This document shows positions 8,119-16,427 of a stretch of 64,000 bases of DNA, piece by piece. The notes beneath the pieces are model-generated. The model did no database searches. It was not told the DNA's origin and saw only the letters and a program-made list of their open reading frames with translations. Each line of letters opens with the position of its first letter. The first letter of the stretch is position 1. The DNA lies in contig JACRCW010000085.1 of NCBI GenBank assembly GCA_016218805.1, forward strand, positions 1 to 64,000. Reading direction: 5' to 3'. A program made the translations under genes and the position numbers. The stretch comes from Deltaproteobacteria bacterium. GTDB lineage: Bacteria > Myxococcota > JACRCW01.

Positions 8119-9468
8119 TCAGAGGAAACGCAGCTTGCCCCGCCGGGGGCCCGTTTCGCTGCCTGCCGCCTTCCCGGCGGTCCTGCTCATTTTGTGAACA
8201 ACGGCGCGCCCCTTGGCGGTCACCACCCACCCGGCGGTGCCTTTCCTGACCAGCCAACCCGCGTCCCGGGCGGCGTCTGACAGGCGGTACAGCCTTGGGG
8301 GCTTGAGCGGCTTCCCCACTCCGGCCCGTCTGGCCAGCTCTGCCAGCCCGGAGATCTGGAACGGAGAAACGCCCATTTCGTCCGTGGAAAACACGCCAAG
8401 GCACAGCAAGCGGCGGACATCATCAGCCGGCGCATGCGCGGACATGAAGGACCGCAACTTTCCAAGCCCGGCCGGGCCGGACGGCGCCGCCGCAGCGCCC
8501 TCCTCACCGGCGGACGAGGAAAGGGGTTGCTGCGTCAGGCTCGCCGGGATGGGGGCAGGAGGGCGGCGCGTGTAGAAGTGCGCCGCTGCCCACACCAGCG
8601 CGCGTTCACGCTCAGCCTCGGTGAGCGGCTGCAGGGTTGCGTAGATGGTGTGCATGGCGGCCAGTTCTGGCGGCAGCGCCACCGTCCCTTGCGCGCGGAC
8701 CGGCCGGGGCGCGGCCGGCGGCGGAGTGTCCATGGCTGATTCCGGGCGCGGCCTGCGGGTGTTGTCCTTCCAGATCCGCCGCGTGCCATCCCTGGTCACA
8801 ACCAGCAACCCCTTGTCCGCCAACCGACGCAGGAACCCATGGAGTACCCCGTCGGCCAGCGCCACGCGGTGTTCGTTGCGCACTTCCTTGCCAAAAGCCT
8901 GCAACAGCCCCGGCATCCGGCCGTTGGACGCATCCAGGGCGCGCAGTGCGGCACCGTGCACAATCTCAGGCGTGTCTGCCACCTTCCGCGCAAACGCCTT
9001 GGGGTCGGGTTGGGCCGGGCCGGGGGCCTCCGGGGTGACCTGGGAATGCGGGGCCTTTGCTTCAGCTTGCCGCCACACGTGCGTGCGCCCGTCCAGCTTG
9101 TGGCGCAGGTGGCCCGCCTCGGTCAGCAGGTCCAGGAGGCGGCCAAGGGCATGCGGACTTGGTTCCACGCCATGTCTCTTCTTCACCTCCTTGCCAAAGG
9201 CGCTGATCATCTCAGGGCCACGGCCGCCCGTTTCCCGGATGGCGTGCAGCGCCTCTTGCAGGACCAGGGTGGGTTCCTTCTTCACCCGGCTCCTGAACAC
9301 CATTGAGGCCCTCGCCAGGCGAACCTCCGTGTCACTGCGCTTGCGGCCCTTCTCAAAGCGGAATGGCCGGGCGGGCGGCTCTGCGGCCGCCGGAGTCTGG
9401 ACGGGCGCTTGCGCTGCGCCGGGATCGGGGGTGGGTGTGGGTTCCAGCGTTTGCAGTGTCACGCTCAC
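8119..9468 (-). CDS. Unknown protein with two internal winged-helix-like repeats
   Basis: I do not recognise this 449-residue protein. It shows an internal duplication: about residues 68-132 and 168-235 are related, each with an AFGKEV(K/R).(E/R)HRV-type helix, a G(R/F)L..L...G strand-turn and a final aromatic (THVWR, RRIWK). The pattern suggests two winged-helix or similar small DNA-binding modules. A proline-rich stretch and a third helical region (about 340-430) follow, ending in basic residues. The GTG start at 9468 has GAGG seven bases upstream. It follows the 9502-10281 gene by 33 bp, so the two are probably one operon. GC3 is somewhat lower than in neighbours; the pair may be accessory. 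Confidence 0.6.
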   Translation of the reverse strand: MSVTLQTLEPTPTPDPGAAQAPVQTPAAAEPPARPFRFEKGRKRSDTEVRLARASMVFRSRVKKEPTLVLQEALHAIRETGGRGPEMISAFGKEVKKRHGVEPSPHALGRLLDLLTEAGHLRHKLDGRTHVWRQAEAKAPHSQVTPEAPGPAQPDPKAFARKVADTPEIVHGAALRALDASNGRMPGLLQAFGKEVRNEHRVALADGVLHGFLRRLADKGLLVVTRDGTRRIWKDNTRRPRPESAMDTPPPAAPRPVRAQGTVALPPELAAMHTIYATLQPLTEAERERALVWAAAHFYTRRPPAPIPASLTQQPLSSSAGEEGAAAAPSGPAGLGKLRSFMSAHAPADDVRRLLCLGVFSTDEMGVSPFQISGLAELARRAGVGKPLKPPRLYRLSDAARDAGWLVRKGTAGWVVTAKGRAVVHKMSRTAGKAAGSETGPRRGKLRFL

Positions 9469-9501
9469 GTGTGACCTCGTTTGGTGGGCTGGCCGGCAGG
9501 G

Positions 9502-10281
9502 TCAGCCGACCACGTCCTCTGTTGGCTCGCCGGTATCCGGGTTGACGTCCACGCCGCCGCGGCGCCGCTTGAAGGCCTCGGCAAACGCCTCGCCCTGGCG
9601 GAGCACGCCTTCCAGCAGCCTGGCTCGCGCCTGCGTATCCGCCTGGCTGTCGGAGGGGTGCAGGCCAAGGACGCGCGCCACGGTCTCCCGCAGATGGGAC
9701 AGGCCCTTCTGCTGGGAATCGGTCACGGTGCTGTACTGCAGCGTGGGGCTCTTGGCGGCGGCGGAGAGGATGCCCGTCATACGCGTGGCGAGCTGGTCCA
9801 CCCGGTCCAATGATGCGCCCAAACGCAAGGCCTGGATGCGGGTGGCGTGCTCCGGCTTGCGGACGTCACGCATGACGGCCTGGACCGCGGTGGCCTCATC
9901 CACGTGCGTGCCCTGCGTGAGGCCGGCCAGGCCCGCGGGGAACAGCACCGTCAACAGCGTGCGCGCTTCCTCAACGGGCTGGCCCGGCAGCGCGCCCTCC
10001 ACCACGCCGGTGAGCATGGCATGGATGCCGCCCAACACGCGGTCCAACTCGGTGTCCACCACCACAGCCTCGCCGGGGTTGGCGGTGGGTTGCCGCTTCT
10101 GGCGTATCCAATCCAACTCCACCGTGCGGGTCTGCTCATCATGCGCAATGGCAGCATCCAGGAAGGAAACCAGGACCGTGAGACCCATTGCGGCCGCAAT
10201 CTCCCGCACGGCGCGGAGCGCCACAATGCGGCGGCCGGTGGGGAGCGCATACACGTTGAGAAGGGAGCCCAGAGTGGCCAT
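9502..10281 (-). CDS. Conserved-looking unknown helical protein
   Basis: The 259-residue product is almost entirely helical, soluble and without signal peptide or known motif. ATG 10281 is preceded by GGAGG at eight bases, so the longer frame to 10365 is not used. The chain alternates alanine/leucine helices with charged turns (for example EEARTLLTVLFPAGLAGL and RIQALRLGASLDRV), and ends in a basic patch KRRRGG followed by an acidic tail. It precedes the duplicated winged-helix-like gene on the same strand. I can offer no function. Confidence 0.6.
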   Translation of the reverse strand: MATLGSLLNVYALPTGRRIVALRAVREIAAAMGLTVLVSFLDAAIAHDEQTRTVELDWIRQKRQPTANPGEAVVVDTELDRVLGGIHAMLTGVVEGALPGQPVEEARTLLTVLFPAGLAGLTQGTHVDEATAVQAVMRDVRKPEHATRIQALRLGASLDRVDQLATRMTGILSAAAKSPTLQYSTVTDSQQKGLSHLRETVARVLGLHPSDSQADTQARARLLEGVLRQGEAFAEAFKRRRGGVDVNPDTGEPTEDVVG

Positions 10282-10640
10282 GGGACAACCTCCGTCGCGG
10301 AGAGGGGTGGAGTGTCCCGCACGGCGCCCCCCGCATTGGCCCGTGAGAAGTGCGCGGGATGCCACACAGACCGGGCGGCGTACAAGGACCCCCGGCGAGG
10401 CGGCGCGCGGCCTGACGCGCCGCGGCGCGGGAGAAAGGGGTCCCGCGCGGAGGTTGGCCCCGGGCGCGAGGCCATCGCTTGTCCCTTTGACGAATCAGCC
10501 ATTGGCGACGTGCGCTGGCGTAGGCGGGAGGATCCTTTTCCAGCCTCTGCAGTGCTCGATCGAGCGCCTCCCTCGTCGCCGTCCTGCCGGGGTCCTTTTT
10601 TGGCTTGCCGGCATCCGGACACCGGTCAAGATCGCGTGAG
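10282..10640. other. Gene-free stretch with a possible gene remnant
   Basis: No complete gene is visible. On the minus strand between about 10455 and 10620 one frame gives charged helical sequence (REALDRALQRLEKDP, then RRQWLIRQRDKRW) that looks protein-like but has no start codon in frame, so it may be a remnant. The left end carries the ribosome-binding site of the gene starting at 10281. Confidence 0.35.
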
Positions 10641-11900
10641 CTAGCGCAGGCCGCCGCCACCACCCCCGTCCAGGTCAGACAGCAACCGGTCCACCGGCAG
10701 TGCGGCGCCGTCCTCCCGCATGGGACGCCCGTCCTGCAGCAATGACACGCCCACCGCGGCCGGCACGGACAGCAGCGCCACGCCACCCACCACCAGCGCG
10801 GTCAGTCCCGCGCCGGCATACGCGGTCCCGGCGCCGGCACCCACGCCCAGCACGGCCACCGCGAGCAGCGCCATGAAGTACGGGTTGAGCGCGCGGGACT
10901 GCAGCGCCGCCCACGGTGCTGCGTACGCGCCCAGCGCAAACAACCCCGCCAGCACAGGCACCGCGTGCACCGCGGACGCGCACAGCACGGGCGCCGCACC
11001 CGCCACCGCCACCAGCCATCGCGGCCCCGCGCGCCGGCTCCACAGGTGCTGCGTCACGCCGTGGGCCAGCAGCGTCGCGGCCAGCGCGGCCGGCGTGGCA
11101 AGCAGCACCAGCGGCGCCGCCACCACCGCGGGCCACAGCAGCACCGTGGCCACGCTCCCTTGCAGCAGCAGCCGGTTGACGGGCCCCTGCCCCCGCCCCG
11201 CCGCCAGCCCCGCCTGCAGGAAGGAGAACAGGTACACCGACCCCGCCCACAGCAGCACGGTGGAAGCCAGCACCGGCGCCGCCAGCAGCGCGGCCACCAC
11301 AACCGCCGCGCCCCCCGCCCCTGCCGCCGCGGGGAGCAACCGGTCCGCCTCCATGGCGGGCGGCGGCGCGGCACCCGGGGGCGCGGACAGCGGCTGAACC
11401 GCCAAGGCGGGGAAACGGGCTGATTCAGGGAACAGGGCCCGAAGCATGCCAGGCAGGTGCGCGTTCAGTTCCGTCCAGCGCGGCGCGGTGACTTCGCGCT
11501 CTTCTGAGGCCACCGCCCGCCCCGTCCGCGCGTCCACCCGCTGCAGCCGCAACTGCCAGCGCGCGCCGCGTACCCACAACGTGGCCAACAGCGCCGTGGG
11601 GATGCCCACCTGGGCCGCCGCCTCCGCCGCGCAGTCTGAGCGGGTGCACGCCATGGCCACCTGCGGGTCAGCCGGAAGCGCCACGTGCTCCTCCGCCACG
11701 CGCCAGCTCCGCACGCCCCGCAGCAACCGCACGTTCACCTCCAGCGGGAAGCGCAGCCCGCCCGCCGCCGTCACCAGCGCCGGCGCGGTGGGCGCCACCG
11801 GCAGCACCAGCACCTCCACCGGCGCCGGCACGTCCCCCGCCAACACCGCCCATCCCAGGACCCATGCCGCCACCAGCATGGCCGCCCGCGGGTGCGACAC
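10641..11900 (-). CDS. Exported TolB-like N-domain fused to multi-pass membrane domain
   Basis: The 419-residue protein starts with a hydrophobic signal segment. Residues ~25-170 form a soluble domain containing MACTRSDCAAEAAAQVG and RVDARTGRAVASEER, which resembles periplasmic TolB_like/FlgO-type domains that read C..S.CAAE..r.LG and v.LvD..tG. Residues ~195-400 are hydrophobic, with about six to eight membrane segments, and the chain ends in a glycine run. No enzyme motif is visible. It stands alone on the minus strand between the gap at 10282 and the methyltransferase. Confidence 0.65.
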   Translation of the reverse strand: MSHPRAAMLVAAWVLGWAVLAGDVPAPVEVLVLPVAPTAPALVTAAGGLRFPLEVNVRLLRGVRSWRVAEEHVALPADPQVAMACTRSDCAAEAAAQVGIPTALLATLWVRGARWQLRLQRVDARTGRAVASEEREVTAPRWTELNAHLPGMLRALFPESARFPALAVQPLSAPPGAAPPPAMEADRLLPAAAGAGGAAVVVAALLAAPVLASTVLLWAGSVYLFSFLQAGLAAGRGQGPVNRLLLQGSVATVLLWPAVVAAPLVLLATPAALAATLLAHGVTQHLWSRRAGPRWLVAVAGAAPVLCASAVHAVPVLAGLFALGAYAAPWAALQSRALNPYFMALLAVAVLGVGAGAGTAYAGAGLTALVVGGVALLSVPAAVGVSLLQDGRPMREDGAALPVDRLLSDLDGGGGGGLR

Positions 11901-11984
11901 GCGTGCCAGCGCGCCACCCCGCAGCGTGACGACGAGACCAGCCGCCCCGCGCCGCGGCGGGCGCTCACATTGAGCGGCGCAATC

Positions 11985-12644
11985 TCAGCCGGGCTGGAAC
12001 ACCAGAACATATTGGTGCGGCAACAACGCGTGCTCCGCGGACAGCTTCCAGCCGGCCTGCGCCGCCTCCTGCAACACTTGTTCGCGGGAGAGCTTGCGCT
12101 CCGGCGGTGGGCCCACCGGCAGCGGCCGCTTGTGGAAGTCCACAATGACCAGCGTGCCGCCGCGCTTCACCGCAGCTTTGAGCCGCCCCAGGTAGGCCAC
12201 GCGGTCCGGGAAGTGGTGGTAGGTGTCCACCACCAGCAGCGTATCGCACGCGCCCGCGGGCAGCAGCGGGTCATCCGGGGCTCCCAGCACGGGCGTGACG
12301 TTCTGCACCTTGGCCCGGGTCAACCGTTCCACCAGCGCGGCCAGGATCCCCGGCTCCACGTCCACGGCAAACACGCGGCCCGTGGGTCCCACCGCGCGCG
12401 CCAGCCGCAGCGAAAAGTACCCGGGCCCCGCCCCAACATCGCACGCCACCTGGCCGGGCTTGAGGCCCAGGGCTTTCACCAGCTCATCCGGCTTCTGCCA
12501 GGCATCCCGTGCCGGGTCCTCCAGATGCGCGATGTACGCGCCCAGGTCCGCGGGGTTGCCGTGGGCAGCGTGGTGACCGCCAGGCGGGTGGTCACCGCCG
12601 GCGCGGGGGAGCAGGACGCAGAGGACGCCAAGGAACGTGTGCAT
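11985..12644 (-). CDS. Class I SAM-dependent methyltransferase with export signal
   Basis: Residues ~60-160 hold a Rossmann methyltransferase: CDVGAGPGYFSLRLA is motif I (glycine-rich SAM loop), VFAVDVEPG supplies the acidic residue that binds the ribose, and LLVVDTYHHFPD and GGTLVIVDFHK are the later motifs. The first ~15 residues are hydrophobic, followed by a His/Gly-rich linker, so the enzyme may be secreted or periplasmic, which is unusual for a SAM enzyme. Similar signal-bearing UbiE-like proteins occur in deltaproteobacteria; the substrate is unknown. It is divergent from the EF-P-like gene, whose start lies 63 bp away. Confidence 0.8.
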   Translation of the reverse strand: MHTFLGVLCVLLPRAGGDHPPGGHHAAHGNPADLGAYIAHLEDPARDAWQKPDELVKALGLKPGQVACDVGAGPGYFSLRLARAVGPTGRVFAVDVEPGILAALVERLTRAKVQNVTPVLGAPDDPLLPAGACDTLLVVDTYHHFPDRVAYLGRLKAAVKRGGTLVIVDFHKRPLPVGPPPERKLSREQVLQEAAQAGWKLSAEHALLPHQYVLVFQPG

Positions 12645-12706
12645 GCCGCCACCTTCCTGCTAGGTGGCCGCCGCCCGCAAGCCGCGGGACGGGAGGAGCC
12701 CTCACC

Positions 12707-13282
12707 GTGGGACTGCTGACAACGGCGGACCTCCGCAAGAACGTGAGCCTGGAGCTGGACGGGGAACCCTACGCCGTGGTGGAGGTGGAGAAGCACGCGC
12801 CCACGGCGCGCGGGGGCAAGACGCTCATCCGCGTGAAGCTGCGCAACCTGCGCACGCGCCAGCTGGTGGACCGGACGTTCAAGGCGGGAGAAGCGTTCGC
12901 TGAACCGGACCTGGCCAGCCAACAGGCCGCGTTCTCCTACGCCACACCGGAGGCCCTGGTGTTCCTGGACCAGGAGAGCTTTGAGACGGTGGAGGTCCCG
13001 CGGGAGGTCCTGGGTGACGAAGCGGCCTACGTGACCGAAGGGCTCCTGGTCTCCGTGCGCCGCTTCAATGGCCAGATCATTGCCGTGGAGCTGCCGCAGT
13101 ACGTGGAGCTGGTGGTGGACAGCGTGCTGCCGGGCGCGCGGGGCAACACCGCCGCCGGCAGCGTCACCACCCAGGCCACGCTGCAGGGCGGCGTAACGGC
13201 GCAGGTGCCGTTGTACATCAAGGCGGGTGACCGGGTGCGCGTGGACCCCCGCACCGGTGAGTTCCGCGACCGCGTCGGCTGA
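12707..13282 (+). CDS. Elongation factor P-like protein (EfpL/YeiP-type loop)
   Basis: EF-P binds the ribosome between the P and E sites and rescues stalls at polyproline. The 191-residue product has all three domains: an N-terminal KOW-like domain (LDGEPYAVVEVEK), an OB domain and the C-terminal LYIKAGDRVRVDPRTGEF signature. GTG 12707 is preceded by GGGAGGAG at about nine bases. The tip loop that carries the modified Lys34 in E. coli EF-P reads HAPTARGGKT, two residues longer, and resembles the SPTARGA loop of YeiP/EfpL, which uses an unmodified arginine. Classical PGKG is absent. The 3' end lies in a 234-bp duplication. Confidence 0.85.
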   Translation: MGLLTTADLRKNVSLELDGEPYAVVEVEKHAPTARGGKTLIRVKLRNLRTRQLVDRTFKAGEAFAEPDLASQQAAFSYATPEALVFLDQESFETVEVPREVLGDEAAYVTEGLLVSVRRFNGQIIAVELPQYVELVVDSVLPGARGNTAAGSVTTQATLQGGVTAQVPLYIKAGDRVRVDPRTGEFRDRVG

Positions 13283-13393
13283 CCCCCGCCCCCCGCCCAA
13301 CAAATGGGTGGCCAACAGGCATGAGTCAGGTGGGCTTGGAAGGGGCCGCCGGAACCATGCCGCGTGGCGGGCGCGCCCTGTTCCCTGGCAGAA

Positions 13394-13416
13394 AGTGTCT
13401 CATTAAATGAGACACT
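13394..13416. terminator. Inverted repeat between convergent genes, copy 1
   Basis: AGTGTCTCAT and ATGAGACACT are perfect 10-bp arms around TAA. The AT-rich stem in GC-rich DNA between convergent genes fits a bidirectional terminator, but no U-run follows, and a regulator operator is possible. An identical copy lies 234 bp downstream. Confidence 0.5.
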
Positions 13417-13627
13417 CTGGGCGGATTTGGGTGCGCGCCCCCCCTCAATCCGCAAAGCCGTCCACCGGGTGCGCGTGGACCCCCGCACCGGCGAGTTCCG
13501 CGACCGCGCCGGCTGACCCCCGCCCCCCGCCCAACAAATGGGTCGCCAACTGGCATGGGTCAGGTGGGATTGGAAGGGGCCGCCGGAACCATGCCGCGTG
13601 GCGGGCGCGCCCTGTTCCCTGGCAGAA

Positions 13628-13650
13628 AGTGTCTCATTAAATGAGACACT
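13628..13650. terminator. Inverted repeat between convergent genes, copy 2
   Basis: Same 10-3-10 palindrome as at 13394, carried by the second unit of the 234-bp duplication. It lies 28 bases beyond the stop of the minus-strand gene that ends at 13678. Confidence 0.5.
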
Positions 13651-13677
13651 CTGGGCGGATTTGGGCGCGCGCCTCCC

Positions 13678-14355
13678 TCAGTCCGCAAAGCCGTCAGCCG
13701 GGAGCGCGCCGCGCACGCCCACGGCGGGGTCCGCCTCCGGTGAGGTGGACGGCGCCGTCACGTCCGGCCGCAGCAGGTCCGTGAACTGCGCGCCAAAGAT
13801 GAGCCCGGCGCCGGCGCCCACCAGCAGCCCGGCGGCACCGCCGAACAACACCGTCACCAACCCCACCCACCCGGCGGTGACCAGCAGGTTGGCCTGGACC
13901 TGCAGGGCGTTCACCAGCGTGATGAGCCCAATGACCATCCCGGTGCTGCACAGCCCGCAGCCCAGGCTCACGCAGCCCCCGCCAAACCACCGCATCCCGC
14001 GCTGCATGTTGTCGATGAAGCTGTTGCGGAACACGGCCTCGGTGTCCTTGAGGGTGGGCTTGGCGGGCCGGGCCGCCGGGCGCTGGCTGCCGCCACCGGG
14101 CGCGGGGGCCGGCACGGCCGCGCGGACGCGCGCGCAGTCCTCCACCACCTCGTCTATCTGCTGTTCGGGGACCAGCTGGGTGCGGCCGTCCACTTCAATG
14201 AGGATGCCCTTGTCCGTGTCCGCCACCAGCCAGCCCTCCACCGTGGTGGCGTCCTTCTTGAGCACCACGGTCCAGGGGTTGCGGCACCCTTCGTCCGCCG
14301 CGGCGGCGGGCGCGCTGGCCAGGAGCAGGACGGCAATCACCACAGGGGAGTTCAT
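13678..14355 (-). CDS. Exported membrane protein of unknown function
   Basis: From ATG 14355 (AGGA eight bases upstream) the 225-residue protein has a signal peptide ending near APAAAADEG. A small beta-rich part follows (WTVVLKKDATTVEGWLVADTDKGILIEVDGRTQLVP), resembling short domains that describe surface or outer-membrane factors; no family name can be assigned. Residues ~120-185 hold two hydrophobic glycine-rich segments, one with several cysteines (GGGCVSLGCGLCSTG). It begins 10 bases after the DUF3467-like gene and is likely co-transcribed with it. The last bases are repeated upstream in the 234-bp duplication. Confidence 0.65.
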   Translation of the reverse strand: MNSPVVIAVLLLASAPAAAADEGCRNPWTVVLKKDATTVEGWLVADTDKGILIEVDGRTQLVPEQQIDEVVEDCARVRAAVPAPAPGGGSQRPAARPAKPTLKDTEAVFRNSFIDNMQRGMRWFGGGCVSLGCGLCSTGMVIGLITLVNALQVQANLLVTAGWVGLVTVLFGGAAGLLVGAGAGLIFGAQFTDLLRPDVTAPSTSPEADPAVGVRGALPADGFAD

Positions 14356-14365
14356 CACGGCCATC

Positions 14366-14713
14366 CTACTGCAGCAGCCCGTCCTCGGGACCGGGGCGGC
14401 TGACGTCAATCTCACCAAAGCGCTGCTCATACTTGGCGATGTTGTCCTGCAGCGCCAGCATCAGGCGCTTGGTGTGCTTGGGAGACGAGATCACCCGCGA
14501 CCGCACCGTGGCGCGCGGCTGCTGCGGCTGGACGAACAGGAAGTCCAGGATGAATTCAGTCTCATTGTGGTTGACCATGGCCAGGTTGGCGTACACGCCG
14601 TTGGCGACGGCAGGGTCCAGCTCCACCGCCAGGGCCACCTGGTTGCGGGCGGGTTGCCCGCCGGGTGCAGGCGGCGTGGATGGCGGCCTGGAGTTCTGGT
14701 TCCCGTTGCTCAT
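14366..14713 (-). CDS. DUF3467-like small protein
   Basis: ATG 14713 has GGAGGGCGC directly upstream. The 115-residue product matches what I know of the DUF3467 family: a disordered N-terminus, then YANLAMVNHNETEFILDFLF, then RVISSPKHTKRLMLALQDNI..YE..FG. The family is widespread and small, and its role is not established; it is probably cytosolic. The next gene downstream encodes an exported membrane protein. Confidence 0.8.
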   Translation of the reverse strand: MSNGNQNSRPPSTPPAPGGQPARNQVALAVELDPAVANGVYANLAMVNHNETEFILDFLFVQPQQPRATVRSRVISSPKHTKRLMLALQDNIAKYEQRFGEIDVSRPGPEDGLLQ

Positions 14714-15043
14714 GCGCCCTCCGGCGGTGGGTTGGCGCACCGGTGGGTACGCCCTGCTGCCTCTTTACCCGTTGCCGCCCGCCCCGTCCCCTGCCGGCGC
14801 CACCCGGACCCGAACCGGCAACGGTACATACCCGCTTCAGCAACCGCGCACCCCGGAGAACCCCGCGCCGCCTTCCGGGGCGCAAGGGACCTTTCTGGGG
14901 TGAGTCCGGGCTCAACAGGAGTCTGCCGGCCTCGGCGGCGGCCCCCCTTGTCGTCGCCCGGCGCTTACCGGCCCGCGTGCTCCTTCACCGCCCCGGCGCG
15001 GGAGACGTGCGCGCCGAGCCGGGGTCGCGCTAGGGACGCCCGG
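14714..15043. other. Divergent intergenic region
   Basis: No gene is supported here. The stretch separates the DUF3467-like gene (minus) from the carboxylesterase (plus), so it must hold both promoters. I could not pick convincing -35/-10 boxes in the GC-rich sequence. Confidence 0.5.
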
Positions 15044-15865
15044 ATGCCCACGCCGCTGCCGGACCGGAGCGCCGAACCCTTTGACCTGCTCCCGGCGGGC
15101 CGGGCGGAAGCGCCTGCGGCGCTGTGCGTCCACGGCTTCTCCGGCTCCCCCTACGAAGTGCTGCCGCTGGCGCACCACCTGCGCGCGGAGGGCTGGCGCG
15201 CGGTGGGACCGCTGCTCCCGGGGCACGGGCGCACGCCGCTGGAGCTGGCGCGGACCACCGGGACGGACCTGCTGGAGGGCGCACGCGCGGCGCTGTGGCG
15301 CCTGCACGCCCAAGAGGGGCCGGTCACCTGGGTGGGCCTGTCCACCGGCGCGCTGCTGGGGCTCATCCTGGCGGCGGCGCATCCGGAGATGATCCGCGCG
15401 CTGGTGCTGCTGGCACCGGCGCTGGGGCTCTACCCCAAGGCGCGCCTGGGCATGGCGCTGGCGCGGCGCGGGCTGGCGCGGCTGGTGCCGTACGTCCCCA
15501 AGGAGGCTGAAGGCGGCGACTGCGGCGACCCCGACGGGCGGGCGCACAACCCGACCTACCCGGTGATTCCGGTGGCCGCGCTGCCGGCGCTGGGGGAGCT
15601 GCAGCAGGCGGCGGCGGCGGCGCTGAGCGTGGTCCGGGCACCGGCGTTTGTGGGGCACGGGGCGCTGGATGGGACCATTCCGCCGGTGTGTGGGCGGCGG
15701 GTGGCGGAGGGGCTGGCGCGGGCGCCCGCGGTGGAGTCCCGGGTGTACGCGCGCACGCGGCACCTGGTCCTTCTCGACGTGGAACGGGACGCGGTGATGG
15801 CGGATGTGTCGGCGTTCCTCACGCGTGTTGGCGCGGCGGCGCGCTTGACCGGCGCGGGGTCCTAA
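15044..15865 (+). CDS. Alpha/beta-hydrolase, carboxylesterase type
   Basis: The 273-residue protein is an Est30-like esterase. The oxyanion loop CVHGFSGSPYE appears near residue 27, the nucleophile elbow GLSTG puts the serine at about residue 100, the acid is in HGALDGTIP (Asp ~209) and the histidine in TRHLVLLD (His ~240), all in the normal order. These enzymes hydrolyse short acyl esters in the cytoplasm. ATG 15044 follows AGGGA at nine bases; the long open frame upstream is not coding. The tRNA-Leu gene follows 22 bp downstream. Confidence 0.85.
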   Translation: MPTPLPDRSAEPFDLLPAGRAEAPAALCVHGFSGSPYEVLPLAHHLRAEGWRAVGPLLPGHGRTPLELARTTGTDLLEGARAALWRLHAQEGPVTWVGLSTGALLGLILAAAHPEMIRALVLLAPALGLYPKARLGMALARRGLARLVPYVPKEAEGGDCGDPDGRAHNPTYPVIPVAALPALGELQQAAAAALSVVRAPAFVGHGALDGTIPPVCGRRVAEGLARAPAVESRVYARTRHLVLLDVERDAVMADVSAFLTRVGAAARLTGAGS

Positions 15866-15887
15866 ACTACTCGGCGGCGCCGCAAGG

Positions 15888-15969
15888 GCCTCGGTGGTGG
15901 AACTGGTAGACACACTACTTTGAGGTGGTAGCGCCGCAAGGCATGGGAGTTCGAGTCTCCCCCGAGGCA
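15888..15969 (+). tRNA. tRNA-Leu (GAG)
   Basis: The acceptor arms GCCTCGG and CCGAGGC pair fully, with A as discriminator. The D-loop has the G-G-T pattern of leucine tRNAs, the anticodon loop reads TTGAGGT (anticodon GAG, reading CTC/CTT), a long variable arm follows, and the T-arm contains GTTCGAGTC. CCA is not encoded. Confidence 0.95.
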
Positions 15970-15971
15970 AC

Positions 15972-16020
15972 GGCGCAGCACACACCCCACACGCGGGGCT
16001 TGTGCTGCGCCCTTTTTTTT
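15972..16020 (+). terminator. Rho-independent terminator after tRNA-Leu
   Basis: GGCGCAGCAC pairs perfectly with GTGCTGCGCC (10 bp), with a further inner GC stem, and is followed by eight T. This is the clearest intrinsic terminator in the window. Confidence 0.95.
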
Positions 16021-16061
16021 GCCCCTGGGCGGGCGCACACTGGCGCGCCACGGAGGTGCGC

Positions 16062-16427
16062 ATGGGTGCCCGTTTCTACCCGCAGTGGGCCGGCGTGGCG
16101 GCCGGGGCGCGCGCCGCGGGAGACGTGGCGGCGGAGGCGCGCCGGGGCCTGGCCGCGGTGGAGGCGGAGGCCGCGCGCGTGACGCAGGAGCAGCGCACGC
16201 TGGCGCGCTCCGCCAGCGTGAACACCCTGCAGCGGGACGAGCTGCGGGGCCGCGCCCGGGAGCTGGAGGCGCTGGCAGGGGAGCTGCGGGCGCTGGCGGA
16301 GGGTCGCGCGGTGGTGCCGCTGTCCAAGGAGGAGCAGGCGGCGCTGGCTGCGCAGCAGGGCGCGCTGCCGGCGGACACGCGCGAAGTGGACCTGGCAGAC
16401 GTGTTACCGCCGCGCCGGTCAACCTGA
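16062..16427 (+). CDS. Small coiled-coil protein
   Basis: ATG 16062 follows GGAGG at six bases. The 121-residue product is a nearly continuous amphipathic helix from about residue 15 to 100, with heptad-like alanine/leucine spacing and many Glu/Arg (ELRGRARELEALAGELRAL). There is no signal peptide and no known motif. Its 3' end overlaps the end of the convergent membrane-protein gene by nine bases. Confidence 0.65.
   Translation: MGARFYPQWAGVAAGARAAGDVAAEARRGLAAVEAEAARVTQEQRTLARSASVNTLQRDELRGRARELEALAGELRALAEGRAVVPLSKEEQAALAAQQGALPADTREVDLADVLPPRRST

Larger units (their letters stand above)
13230..13697. repeat. 234-bp direct tandem duplication of two convergent gene tails
   Basis: 13230-13463 and 13464-13697 are near-identical copies (ACCGGGTGCGCGTGGACCCC begins both, offset exactly 234). 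Each copy contains the last ~50 bases of the EF-P-like gene with its stop, a shared spacer, and the last bases of the convergent gene that ends at 13678. So the middle unit is a non-coding fossil made of both gene tails. Copies differ at only a handful of positions. Confidence 0.9.

Noticed and set aside
10455..10620. A small gene on the minus strand
   Set aside because: Protein-like residues but no start codon in frame; noted as a possible remnant only.
13538..15043. N-terminal extension of the carboxylesterase (775-residue frame)
   Set aside because: The upstream part is antisense to two minus-strand genes; the esterase fold begins right after ATG 15044.
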